A stretch of DNA of 7,740 bases from Alphaproteobacteria bacterium (GCA_947455695.1 CANGRN010000047.1:1-7740); one strand, 5' to 3'. Numbered from the stretch's first letter, positions 1 to 5,970 are shown. Made by a program: numbers and translations. The notes: generated by a model not told the origin, from the sequence alone.

Positions 1-1217
1 CCGCGCGGCGCGGGCACCGCTCCGCCATCCAGCAAGTCTTTCACCAGCTTGTCGGTGGGCGGCAGTTCGGCGGCATAGGACAGGCGGATCAGCGCCATTT
101 CGCAGGCCGAGATGGGGCGTGTGGCGTCGCGCACTTCGAACAGGCCCTTGAGCAATATCTGCCAGGCGCGCGTCAGCGCCGCGACGGACAGCTTGGCGGC
201 CAGCTCGGCGGCGCGTTTGGCTTCGCCCGAGCCGCCGTCAAAGAATCCCTGCGCCGCGGGCGCGACCTTCAGCCGTGTCAGGAAATGGGTGGTCTCCAGC
301 AGGTCCTGCATCACCGCCAGCGGATCGGCGCCGGCGTCATACAGGCCGCCCAGGTCGGTCAGGGCTTCGGCAATCTTGCCGCCCATCAGCTTTTCAAAAA
401 TATCCAGCACCCGGCCGCGATCGGCCAGGCCCAGCATCTGGCGCACCGTGTCGGCGGTGATCGTGTCGCCTTCGCCCCCACTTCCATTACCAACATGCGC
501 GATCGCCTGGTCCAGCAAGGACAGGGAGTCGCGCGCGGAGCCTTCAGCGGCCCGCGCGATCAGCGCCAGGGCGCCGTCCTCGATCTTGACCTTTTCCTTT
601 TCGGCCAGGGTCGCCAGATAGGCGGCCAGTTCCGCGCTGTCGATGCGGCGCAGGTCGAACCGCTGGCAGCGCGACAGCACTGTCACCGGCACCTTGCGGA
701 TCTCGGTGGTGGCGAAGACGAACTTCACATGCGGCGGCGGCTCTTCCAGGGTCTTGAGCAACCCGTTGAAGGCCTGCTTGGACAGCATGTGCACTTCGTC
801 GATGATATAGACCTTGTAGCGGGCCGAGACCGGAGCATAGCGCACCCCTTCGATGATCTCGCGGATATCGTCGATGCCGGTGCGGCTGGCGGCGTCCATT
901 TCCTGCACATCGACATTGCGGGATTCCGAAATCGAAATGCAGGGCTCGCAGACGCCACAAGGCTGGATGGTGGGCTGGGTATTCTTGCCGTCGGCCCCGA
1001 TGCAGTTCAGGGCGCGGGCGATGATGCGCGCGGTGGTGGTTTTTCCCACCCCGCGCACGCCGGTCAGCATGAAAGCATGGGCGATGCGGCCCGTCGCAAA
1101 GGCGTTCGACAGGGTGCGCACCAGCGCTTCCTGCCCGATCAGGCCGGTGAAATCAGTGGGGCGGTATTTGCGCGCCAATACGCGATAGGGCTGTGCGGGC
1201 GCGGGGGTTTTGGCCAT
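1..1217 (-). CDS. dnaX: DNA polymerase III subunit gamma/tau, N-terminal part (3' end beyond window)
   Basis: This is the clamp-loader ATPase that loads the sliding clamp at the replication fork. The minus strand reads open from ATG 1217-1215 to the window edge, giving 405 codons. The rest of domain III and any tau tail lie outside. Seen in order: RKYRP near residue 16; Walker A GVRGVGKTTTA (53-63); four zinc-module cysteines (C72, C87, C90, C93); Walker B IIDEVHML (138-145); the LLKTLEEP stretch (153-160); and the SRC motif (182-184). All are diagnostic of DnaX AAA+ modules, so identity is near certain. No Shine-Dalgarno precedes the ATG, but a TATAGT box ends five bases before it, so a leaderless start is possible. 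The gene lies downstream of ffs on the same strand, an arrangement I recall from other alphaproteobacteria. Whether the tau/gamma frameshift exists cannot be seen here. Confidence 0.97.
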   Translation of the reverse strand, partial: MAKTPAPAQPYRVLARKYRPTDFTGLIGQEALVRTLSNAFATGRIAHAFMLTGVRGVGKTTTARIIARALNCIGADGKNTQPTIQPCGVCEPCISISESRNVDVQEMDAASRTGIDDIREIIEGVRYAPVSARYKVYIIDEVHMLSKQAFNGLLKTLEEPPPHVKFVFATTEIRKVPVTVLSRCQRFDLRRIDSAELAAYLATLAEKEKVKIEDGALALIARAAEGSARDSLSLLDQAIAHVGNGSGGEGDTITADTVRQMLGLADRGRVLDIFEKLMGGKIAEALTDLGGLYDAGADPLAVMQDLLETTHFLTRLKVAPAAQGFFDGGSGEAKRAAELAAKLSVAALTRAWQILLKGLFEVRDATRPISACEMALIRLSYAAELPPTDKLVKDLLDGGAVPAPR

Positions 1218-1222
1218 GCCGG

Positions 1223-1228
1223 ACTATA
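1223..1228 (-). promoter_or_regulatory. Candidate -10 box of dnaX
   Basis: The minus strand reads TATAGT, five bases before the dnaX ATG. With usual spacing, transcription would start at or within a base of that ATG, giving a leaderless mRNA. This fits the lack of a Shine-Dalgarno. I see no good -35 hexamer 16-18 bases upstream, so the call rests on one hexamer. dnaX could also be reached by read-through from ffs. Confidence 0.35.
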
Positions 1229-1233
1229 GCAAG

Positions 1234-1258
1234 CGCCCCGTCGAAAGGGGCGGTTTTT
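1234..1258 (+). terminator. Terminator-like hairpin on the plus strand, behind dnaX
   Basis: A CGCCCC / GGGGCG stem (1234-1239 and 1247-1252) with a seven-base loop is followed by five T residues (1254-1258). In this orientation it would stop rightward transcripts antisense to dnaX before they enter the SRP RNA region. It would not stop ffs or dnaX transcripts. The stem is only six pairs, and on the minus strand it may simply be 5' leader structure. Confidence 0.35.
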
Positions 1259-1268
1259 GCGCGCAAAA
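1255..1268. repeat. 14-bp perfect palindrome between ffs and dnaX
   Basis: TTTTGCGCGCAAAA is perfectly self-complementary and lies about 40 bases upstream of the dnaX start, next to the hairpin at 1234-1252. It could be a protein-binding site or chance in AT-flanked GC-rich DNA. Nothing in the sequence identifies a binding protein. Confidence 0.4.
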
Positions 1269-1309
1269 TCTGGGGAAAGTCGCCTGGTCTCGCGGCGTCA
1301 GCCCCTCTC

Positions 1310-1344
1310 GCAGGTCCGCGGGACCTGCTCGCGCCGGACGGCGC
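1310..1344 (-). terminator. Tandem hairpins just 3' of the SRP RNA
   Basis: Two hairpins follow ffs on the minus strand. The first pairs GCGCCG with CGGCGC (1331-1344). The second pairs GCAGGTCC with GGACCTGC around a three-base loop (1310-1328, eight perfect pairs). They could end or pause ffs transcription or protect its 3' end. There is no T-run after either stem, so they do not form a canonical Rho-independent terminator, and some transcription may continue into dnaX. Confidence 0.4.
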
Positions 1345-1352
1345 CGGGGTCT

Positions 1353-1447
1353 AACGGTGGAAGCCGCCGACCCGCGCCGGATTCGTTACGGCTGCTTCGT
1401 TCCCGACCTGACCGGGTTGGCGAGCGGCACGTCCGGCGACTTCCGGG
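1353..1447 (-). ncRNA. ffs: Bacterial small signal recognition particle RNA (4.5S RNA type)
   Basis: This RNA binds Ffh and directs ribosomes making membrane proteins to FtsY. The minus strand carries the conserved SRP domain IV: GGTCAGGTC, then the GGAA tetraloop closed by G-C (GGGAAC), then GAAGCAGCC. This matches the E. coli 4.5S core almost base for base. The flanks close a long helix: GGAAGTCGCCGG (1444-1433) pairs with the GGCGGCTTCC side (ending at 1359) over about 12 pairs, including a U-G and a G-U. Total length of about 90-97 nt suits the bacterial small SRP RNA class lacking the Alu domain. The ends are placed from the helix and are good to about five bases. A TATATC box at 1457-1452 places the start near 1445. 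Identity is very secure. Confidence 0.95.
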
Positions 1448-1451
1448 CGGG

Positions 1452-1459
1452 GATATAGG
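1452..1459. promoter_or_regulatory. Shared AT box: -10 of ffs (minus) and possibly of nudC (plus)
   Basis: The minus strand reads TATATC at 1457-1452, which puts an RNA start near 1445, right at the 5' end of the SRP helix. The same AT patch read on the plus strand gives TATAGG (1454-1459), which would start a transcript near 1466, next to an in-frame GTG at 1467. The ffs assignment is the stronger of the two. Neither strand has a good -35 hexamer. Confidence 0.45.
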
Positions 1460-1490
1460 ATTTCCCGTGGAAAAATGCGAGTCGTGGCGC

Positions 1491-2360
1491 ATGAGCCCCA
1501 TGGCATTTTCCGGCAATCCCCTGGACCGGGCCAGCTACCACCGCGCCGATGCCGCCTGGCTGGCGGCGCAGGCGGCCAGGGGCCTGTTCCTGCCCTTCTG
1601 GCAGAACCGGCCTTTCGTGGTTTCGGATCGCGCAGGATTCCTGCCCTGGCGCGGCGCTTGGGACGGCGCGACATCCGTGTTTCTGGGCCTGGACGGCGAT
1701 CAGCCGCTCTTTGCCGTCGATCTGGCGGGCGAACATGAACCGCAACTGGACGGCGGCGCCTTCCAGGAAATGCGCCCTGCCGCCTTCGTGCTGCCGGCGC
1801 GCGACACCGCCATTGCCGGCCAGGCCAAGGCCCTGCTGGACTGGCACAAGCGCCACGGCTTCTGTCCCAACTGCGCAATGGCCACGCAGATCTGCGATGG
1901 CGGTTACCGCCGAACCTGCCCCCGTTGCGGCGCCGAACATTTTCCCCGCACCGATCCGGTGGTGATCATGCTGCCGGTTTTCGGCGATGAATGCCTGGTC
2001 GGCCGCAACCAGCGTTTCCCACCCCAGCTTTATTCGGCCTTTGCCGGGTTCGTGGAGCCGGGCGAGAGCATGGAAGAAGCGGTGCGCCGCGAACTGCGCG
2101 AGGAAGTGAACCTGGCGGCGGGCGAGGTCACCTATCACGCCACCCAGCCCTGGCCATTTCCGTCCTCCTTGATGCTGGGATGTTACGCAAAGGCGCTAAG
2201 CCGCGATTTCGCGATCGACCGCAACGAGATCGAAGAGGCGCGCTGGCTGACAAAGGACGAAGTGCGCACGCGCCTGGCGGGCGGCATCGAAGACGACATG
2301 AAGCTGCCGGTCACCATCGCCATCGCCCATCACCTGCTGAAGGACTGGGCGGGGCGATGA
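1491..2360 (+). CDS. nudC: NADH pyrophosphatase / NAD-cap Nudix hydrolase, NudC family
   Basis: The enzyme cleaves the pyrophosphate of NADH to NMNH and AMP; E. coli NudC also removes NAD caps from RNA. With ATG 1491 it has 289 residues. The zinc ribbon is CPNC (125-128) plus CPRC (143-146). The Nudix box runs from G186 to L208, with E192, R200, E201, E204 and E205 present. TQPWPFPSS (218-226) is the NudC-specific SQPWPFPxS motif. The N-terminal part (SGNPLDR onward) is the usual family fold. The start is uncertain. ATG 1491 and ATG 1500 lack a clear Shine-Dalgarno, while GTG 1467 has AGGA six bases upstream, but homologues usually begin close to the SGNPLDR segment. Oddities: the glycine near the end of the Nudix box is N207, and the first serine of SQPWPFP is T218. 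It diverges from ffs and converges on the small gene at 2369. Confidence 0.93.
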   Translation: MSPMAFSGNPLDRASYHRADAAWLAAQAARGLFLPFWQNRPFVVSDRAGFLPWRGAWDGATSVFLGLDGDQPLFAVDLAGEHEPQLDGGAFQEMRPAAFVLPARDTAIAGQAKALLDWHKRHGFCPNCAMATQICDGGYRRTCPRCGAEHFPRTDPVVIMLPVFGDECLVGRNQRFPPQLYSAFAGFVEPGESMEEAVRRELREEVNLAAGEVTYHATQPWPFPSSLMLGCYAKALSRDFAIDRNEIEEARWLTKDEVRTRLAGGIEDDMKLPVTIAIAHHLLKDWAGR

Positions 2361-2368
2361 TGCGCTGA

Positions 2369-2536
2369 CTATTTCTTCTTTTCCGCGCCGACGCCCTTGG
2401 CGGCGACTTGCAGCAGCGTGCTGCTGACTTCGGCCAGCCGGTGCACATCCACCACCATCTCCATGACGATCGACACCTTGTTGTCGCCAAGGGGCGTGAT
2501 GGAGGTGACTTTGACGGTGCTGGCGGGCGTGCTCAT
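2369..2536 (-). CDS. Small protein of unknown function (55 aa)
   Basis: I do not recognise this protein. ATG 2536-2534 opens a 55-residue frame ending in TAG at 2371-2369, eight bases past the convergent nudC stop. The protein begins MSTPASTVKV, has an alternating hydrophobic stretch (about 20-32, VSIVMEMVVDVH) that could be a beta strand, then a possibly helical segment (33-47), and ends in a lysine-rich tail, AEKKK. There is no signal peptide, cysteine or membrane segment. Support for it being real: a promoter TTGCCA-16-TACAAT sits directly upstream, its predicted start falls on the ATG, and a perfect dyad overlaps it. There is no Shine-Dalgarno, so translation would be leaderless. It follows pheA on the same strand but seems to have its own promoter. 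Conservation elsewhere cannot be judged from the sequence alone. Confidence 0.7.
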   Translation of the reverse strand: MSTPASTVKVTSITPLGDNKVSIVMEMVVDVHRLAEVSSTLLQVAAKGVGAEKKK

Positions 2537-2541
2537 GGGGC

Positions 2542-2565
2542 AAATTGTATCCCAGCGTACAATTT
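2542..2565. promoter_or_regulatory. Perfect inverted repeat (operator candidate) over the small-gene promoter
   Basis: AAATTGTA and TACAATTT form perfect 8-bp arms separated by 8 bases, centred near 2553.5, about 18 bases upstream of the small gene's ATG. The arm nearer the gene contains that gene's -10 hexamer, and the other arm lies in the -35/-10 spacer. This is the geometry of a repressor site blocking polymerase. The arms are AT-rich in an otherwise GC-rich window, which makes chance less likely. The regulator is unknown and none is encoded here. Because the dyad is symmetric, the TACAAT on the plus strand could also act as a -10. Confidence 0.55.
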
Positions 2566-2571
2566 TGGCAA
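2544..2571 (-). promoter_or_regulatory. Sigma70-type promoter of the 55-aa gene
   Basis: The minus strand has TTGCCA (2571-2566), a 16-base spacer and TACAAT (2549-2544). Both hexamers are four to five matches to consensus, the best pair I see in the window. The predicted start is near 2537 with the ATG at 2536, so the transcript would be leaderless or carry one base of leader. Confidence 0.6.
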
Positions 2572-2575
2572 TGCT

Positions 2576-2585
2576 CCGGCGCCGG
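2576..2585. repeat. 10-bp GC palindrome just after the pheA stop
   Basis: CCGGCGCCGG lies five bases beyond the pheA stop codon in the direction of transcription. It could be a weak stem at the end of the kdsB-pheA transcript. It has no true loop and no T-run, so I do not call it a terminator. Confidence 0.3.
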
Positions 2586-2590
2586 CAGGC

Positions 2591-3448
2591 TCAGGGCATG
2601 TCTTCGCGGAAGGGCGATGCAGGATACACGCCCATCACCGACATCTTCGCCGTCTGGAATTCCAGCTCCTTCAGCGCGGCGGCGACGTTCGGCTGGTCGG
2701 GATGGCCCTGGATGTCGGCATAGAACTGGGTGGCGTTGAACGAACCGCCCAGCTGGTAGCTCTCCAGCTTGGTCATGTTCACGCCGTTGGTGGCGAAAGC
2801 GCCCAGCGCCTTGTACAGCGCGGCCGGCGCGTTCTTCACCTGGAAGATGAAGCTGGTCACCACCTTGCCCCGGTTGGGCGCGCGTTCGTCCTGGCGCGAC
2901 ATGATCAAAAAGCGCGTGGCGTTGTGATGCTCGTCCTCGACATCGGCCTGCAGAATCTTCAGGCTATAGAACTCCGCCGCCAGGGTGGACGCGATGGCCG
3001 CGGCGCTTTTGTCGCCCAGTTCGGCGATATGCTTGGCAGAACCTGCCGTATCGTACCAGTTGTGCGCCACCAGCTTGCGGTTGCGCAGGATGGTGCGGCA
3101 CTGGGCCAGCGCCGGCGCTTGGCTGTAGACGCTCTTGATGTCTTCCAGGGTCGCATCCTTCAGGCCCAGCAACTGGTGCCGGATGGGCAGGAAATGTTCG
3201 CCCACGATATGCAGGCCCGAATCTGGCAGCAGATGATGAATATCGGCGATGCGGCCGATCAGCGAATTTTCCACCGGGATGATGACCAGATCCGTGTCGC
3301 CGGACTTGGCCGCCTCGATGGCGTCTTCGAAAGTGGGCTTGGGGATCGCGGCCGCATGCGGCACCGCTTCGCGCGCCGCCAGATTGGCATAGGCGCCCGG
3401 CTCGCCCTGAAAGGCGATGCGCTTGGCATTGGCAATGGTCTTGATCAC
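2591..3448 (-). CDS. pheA: Prephenate dehydratase (monofunctional, with ACT domain)
   Basis: It converts prephenate to phenylpyruvate, committing carbon to phenylalanine. The protein has 285 residues, the normal length for the monofunctional enzyme with no chorismate mutase domain. Catalytic-domain motifs are FQGEPGAY (13-20), PVENSLIGRI (58-67), YDTAGSA (132-138) and NATRF (176-180), where T178 is the expected catalytic threonine. From about 195 onward is an ACT domain (FIFQVKNAPAALYKAL, then the NGVNMTKLES loop), which normally binds phenylalanine for feedback inhibition. The ACT motif reads LESYQLGG instead of the classical ESRP; I recall this variant from other alphaproteobacteria. The start is GTG 3448-3446, overlapping the kdsB stop as GTGA. 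Both genes are therefore probably made from one transcript with translational coupling, although their products serve different pathways. Confidence 0.96.
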   Translation of the reverse strand: MIKTIANAKRIAFQGEPGAYANLAAREAVPHAAAIPKPTFEDAIEAAKSGDTDLVIIPVENSLIGRIADIHHLLPDSGLHIVGEHFLPIRHQLLGLKDATLEDIKSVYSQAPALAQCRTILRNRKLVAHNWYDTAGSAKHIAELGDKSAAAIASTLAAEFYSLKILQADVEDEHHNATRFLIMSRQDERAPNRGKVVTSFIFQVKNAPAALYKALGAFATNGVNMTKLESYQLGGSFNATQFYADIQGHPDQPNVAAALKELEFQTAKMSVMGVYPASPFREDMP

Positions 3449-4173
3449 GACAGCAGCTTTCGGGCCCGTTCCAAATCGGCGGGAGTATCGACAGACAGGG
3501 GCGCTTCGTCCACACGCGCCACCGCAATGCTCATGCCCGCTTCCAGCGCCCGCAGCTGTTCCAGCTTCTCGCGGCTTTCCAGCGGCGATGGCGGCAGGGC
3601 GACAAAGCTTTCCAGCGCCTCGCGCCGATAGGCGTAAAGACCGACATGATGATAGAGCGTGCCTTCACCACCCGGCGCGGTGGTGCGGGTGAAATACAGC
3701 GCCCGGCCCAGCCGCTCGTCGGCGTCCCAGGCCACCACCGCCTTGACCACGGCGGGATTGGTTTCGTCGGCGGCATTGTCGATAGGGGCGGCCAAAGTGG
3801 CGATATCGGCCCCCGATTTGGCCAGGGCCTCGACCACGGTCCTGAGCTGGCCCGGGTCCAGGGCCGGCAGGTCGCCCTGCAGGTTCACCACCACGTCATG
3901 CGCGCCCTTGGGGTCGATTGTCTTGAGGGCCGCCCAGATCCGGTCCGAGCCCGATGGCAGGTCCGGGTCGGTCAGGACCGCCCGGCCCCCCGCCTTTTCC
4001 ACGCAAGCGACGATCTCGTCCTCGCCCGCGGCCACCACAACCGGCCCCAGGGCGGCCGCCATGGCCCGGGCCCAGACCCGCACGATCATGGGCTGGCCCG
4101 CGATATCGGCCAGCGGCTTGCCCGGCAGCCGCATCGAGGCCATCCGGGCGGGGATCAAAAGGACTGGGTTCAT
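3445..4173 (-). CDS. kdsB: 3-deoxy-manno-octulosonate cytidylyltransferase (CMP-Kdo synthetase)
   Basis: It activates Kdo with CTP to CMP-Kdo for the lipopolysaccharide inner core, acting in the cytoplasm. The protein has 242 residues, close to the family's roughly 250. Motifs are IPARMASMRLPGKPL (7-21), DLPSGSDRI (71-79, the family SGxDR signature), NLQGDLP (97-103, with D101 as the expected magnesium ligand), HHVGLYAYRREAL, SREKLEQLRALE, and the closing VDTPADLE with D229. All expected catalytic and CTP-binding elements appear intact. The start is ATG 4173, with GGAA a few bases upstream as a modest ribosome site. It is the first gene of the kdsB-pheA pair and diverges from the cytochrome c gene. 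The presence of KdsB implies a Gram-negative organism with Kdo-containing lipopolysaccharide. Confidence 0.96.
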   Translation of the reverse strand: MNPVLLIPARMASMRLPGKPLADIAGQPMIVRVWARAMAAALGPVVVAAGEDEIVACVEKAGGRAVLTDPDLPSGSDRIWAALKTIDPKGAHDVVVNLQGDLPALDPGQLRTVVEALAKSGADIATLAAPIDNAADETNPAVVKAVVAWDADERLGRALYFTRTTAPGGEGTLYHHVGLYAYRREALESFVALPPSPLESREKLEQLRALEAGMSIAVARVDEAPLSVDTPADLERARKLLS

Positions 4174-4208
4174 GACGGTTCCATCGCCTGCGCCTCTTTA
4201 GGCCGGGA

Positions 4209-4243
4209 TTGGCGCTAAGGCCAGCTACCGCCTACAAATTATG
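4209..4243. promoter_or_regulatory. Candidate divergent promoters between kdsB and the cytochrome c gene
   Basis: On the plus strand, TTGGCG (4209-4214), an 18-base gap and TACAAA (4233-4238) could drive the cytochrome gene, with a leader of about 85 bases. On the minus strand, CATAAT (4243-4238) could be the -10 of kdsB, but no good -35 accompanies it. This is the only AT-rich patch in the 156-base intergenic region. Confidence 0.35.
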
Positions 4244-4329
4244 CGACGCTTCGCCGCAATGACGTGGGGGCCGCGGCGGGTAATGTCGCCCCGTATTTTG
4301 CCGGGACCCACCCGGCTTTGGGGAGAGCC

Positions 4330-5013
4330 ATGGATTCCTTCGAGTGGAACAAGATCATTGGTGCCGTTCTGGGCACAGCGATCTTCATCTTCGTCGTCCG
4401 CGTCGTGGCCGAGAACATCTATGAACCCGAAAAGCCGGAAAAGCCCGGCTATGTCGTGGAAGGCGTGACCGAGACTCCGGCCGGCGGCGGCGCTGCCGCG
4501 CCTGTCGCCGAAACCCTGCCCGATTGGGGCACCGTGCTGGCCAAGGCCGACGTCGCCGCGGGCAAGGCCACCTCCGCCAAGTGCGAAGCCTGCCACGACA
4601 CGTCCGCCGCCAAGACCATCAAGATTGGACCGCCGCTGTTCGGCGTGGTGGACCGCGCCCGCGCCTCGATCGCCGGCTTCTCCTATTCGGGCGCCATGAA
4701 GGGCAAGCCGGGCAACTGGACCTATGACGAGCTGTTCAAGTTCATCAAGTCGCCGGGCGCCGACATTCCCGGCACCAAGATGAGCTTCGCCGGTATCTCC
4801 AAGATCGACGATCGCATCAACCTGATCGCCTATCTGCGCAGCAATGCCGATGCGCCGGCGCCGATCCCCGCGCCCAAGCCCGCTGCCGCGCCCGCCGCTG
4901 CCGCTCCGGCCGCCGCCGCTCCGGCTGCAGGCGCTGCTCCGGCCGCCGCCGAAGGCGCACCGGCCAAGGGTCCGAACGGTCCGGCCACGCCGCCCGCGCC
5001 CAAAGCCAACTAA
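4330..5013 (+). CDS. cycM: Membrane-anchored class I cytochrome c (CycM-like)
   Basis: This is an electron carrier at the inner membrane. In Bradyrhizobium and relatives, CycM-type cytochromes link the bc1 complex to terminal oxidase. The protein has 227 residues. An uncleaved hydrophobic anchor runs about 8-27 (IIGAVLGTAIFIFVV), followed by a Pro/Lys/Glu-rich linker. The heme site is CEACH (C85, C88, H89), with GPPLFGVV (100-107) behind it and GTKMSFAG (148-155), where M151 is the likely axial ligand. YLRSNAD closes the fold. Residues 173-227 are an Ala/Pro-rich tail, longer than the basic fold needs. ATG 4330 is preceded by GGGGAGAG at good spacing, and the MDSFEWNK start resembles other CycM proteins. 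An in-frame ATG at 4264 is less likely because it lacks such a site. The next gene follows after six bases. Confidence 0.92.
   Translation: MDSFEWNKIIGAVLGTAIFIFVVRVVAENIYEPEKPEKPGYVVEGVTETPAGGGAAAPVAETLPDWGTVLAKADVAAGKATSAKCEACHDTSAAKTIKIGPPLFGVVDRARASIAGFSYSGAMKGKPGNWTYDELFKFIKSPGADIPGTKMSFAGISKIDDRINLIAYLRSNADAPAPIPAPKPAAAPAAAAPAAAAPAAGAAPAAAEGAPAKGPNGPATPPAPKAN
4846..5010 (+). repeat. Low-complexity Ala/Pro-coding tail of the cytochrome c
   Basis: The segment coding for residues 173-227 is almost entirely Ala, Pro, Gly and Lys codons, with the octamer GCTCCGGC recurring three times between about 4910 and 4945. Such tracts arise by slippage and often vary in length between relatives. The protein part is probably a flexible periplasmic extension. 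Confidence 0.6.
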
Positions 5014-5019
5014 CGGAAC

Positions 5020-5970
5020 GTGGCAGGACTGTCGGGCAAGCCCAATGTCCTGTTCCTGTTGCCGCCGGGATGGGATGCGCTGAGCAAGGCGCTGTTCGGC
5101 CATGCCGCCTTCAACAGTTTCCTCGAGGGCAAGGATCACTACGCGCCGCAGCAGATCGACTATTTTGTCGGCTTCCGCCCGCCGCACGGATTCCTCAAGG
5201 GCCTGCCGCGCCTCAAGGCGATCTTCTCGCTGGGCGCCGGCGTCGACGGCTTTCTGCGCGATCCGGAATTTCCCCGCCACCTGCCGGTGGTGCGTTTCGT
5301 GGACGAAACGCTGCAACGGGAAATGGCGCAGTACGTCACCATGCATGCCCTGATCGTGCACCGCCACCAGCGCGCCTTCGACGAAGCGCAGAAGGCGCAT
5401 CTGTGGAAGCAGCGCATGCTGTCGCGCGCCAGCCGTGACGTGCGCATCGGCATATTGGGCATGGGCGATATCGGCGCGGTGACGGCCGAGCGGCTGCAGA
5501 TGTTCGACTTCCAGGTGTTTGGCTGGAGTCGCAGCCGCAAGACGGTGCCCGGCGTCACCAGCTTTGCCGGCACACAGGAACTGCCGCAGTTCCTGGCCCA
5601 ATGCGACATGATGGTGTGCATGCTGCCGCTGACACCCGAAACCGAAGGCATCATGAACGCCCAGCTGTTCGCCGGATTGCCGCAAGGGGCCTGGGTGATG
5701 AATGTGGGGCGCGGCGGCCATTGCAACGAACAGGATCTGGTGGCGGCGCTGGACAGCGGCCATCTGGGCGGCGCGGTGCTGGATGTGTTCCAGACCGAAC
5801 CCTTGCCGCAGGACAATGTGCTGTGGAGCCATCCCAAGGTGACAGTGACGCCGCACATCGCCGGCATCACCGATCCGCGCAACGCATCGGCCTTTGTGGT
5901 GGATTGCGTCACGCGCGCCGAAACCGGCGCACCGTTCAAGAATGTCGTGGACTTGAACCGGGGCTACTGA
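5020..5970 (+). CDS. ghrA: D-2-hydroxyacid dehydrogenase, glyoxylate/hydroxypyruvate reductase A-like
   Basis: It probably reduces glyoxylate or hydroxypyruvate with NAD(P)H in the cytoplasm; the true substrate may differ, as this family is broad. The protein has 316 residues, matching GhrA. The Rossmann motif is GMGDIG (147-152) within GILGMGDIG. Catalytic residues of the family are all present: R231 in NVGRGG, E260 in FQTEPLP, and H279 in TPHIAG. WSRSRKTVPGV (about 168-178) occupies the loop that selects the cofactor, and its Arg/Ser content favours NADPH. The end VVDLNRGY resembles the GhrA C-terminus. The start is GTG 5020, six bases after the cytochrome stop, with GGAACG just upstream as a weak ribosome site. 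It is probably co-transcribed with the cytochrome gene. The stop overlaps the next start as TGATG. Confidence 0.9.
   Translation: MAGLSGKPNVLFLLPPGWDALSKALFGHAAFNSFLEGKDHYAPQQIDYFVGFRPPHGFLKGLPRLKAIFSLGAGVDGFLRDPEFPRHLPVVRFVDETLQREMAQYVTMHALIVHRHQRAFDEAQKAHLWKQRMLSRASRDVRIGILGMGDIGAVTAERLQMFDFQVFGWSRSRKTVPGVTSFAGTQELPQFLAQCDMMVCMLPLTPETEGIMNAQLFAGLPQGAWVMNVGRGGHCNEQDLVAALDSGHLGGAVLDVFQTEPLPQDNVLWSHPKVTVTPHIAGITDPRNASAFVVDCVTRAETGAPFKNVVDLNRGY

Noticed and set aside
285..1229. A 314-codon open frame on the plus strand, opposite dnaX
   Set aside because: The minus strand here is unmistakably dnaX, with Walker A, zinc module, Walker B and SRC motifs. The plus frame shows no family signature.
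1257..1490. Extending the Nudix protein to an ATG at 1257
   Set aside because: This would translate through the SRP RNA gene and its hairpins and add 78 residues of Arg/Ser/Pro-rich sequence absent from the family.
1386..2138. A 250-codon open frame on the minus strand, opposite nudC
   Set aside because: It lies antisense to the zinc ribbon and Nudix box and extends into the ffs promoter region. No domain is recognisable.
2408..3631. A 407-codon open frame on the plus strand, opposite pheA
   Set aside because: It is antisense to pheA and the end of kdsB. Its composition is His/Arg/Gln-rich and no motif is visible.
4264..4329. An upstream in-frame ATG for the cytochrome c gene
   Set aside because: It has no ribosome site and would place 22 extra residues before the membrane anchor, whereas ATG 4330 has GGGGAG at proper spacing.
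4225..5856. A 543-codon open frame on the minus strand, opposite the cytochrome c and ghrA genes
   Set aside because: It is antisense to two genes with intact family motifs. Its translation is rich in His, Gln, Arg and Gly with no recognisable domain, which is typical of the complement of GC-rich coding DNA.
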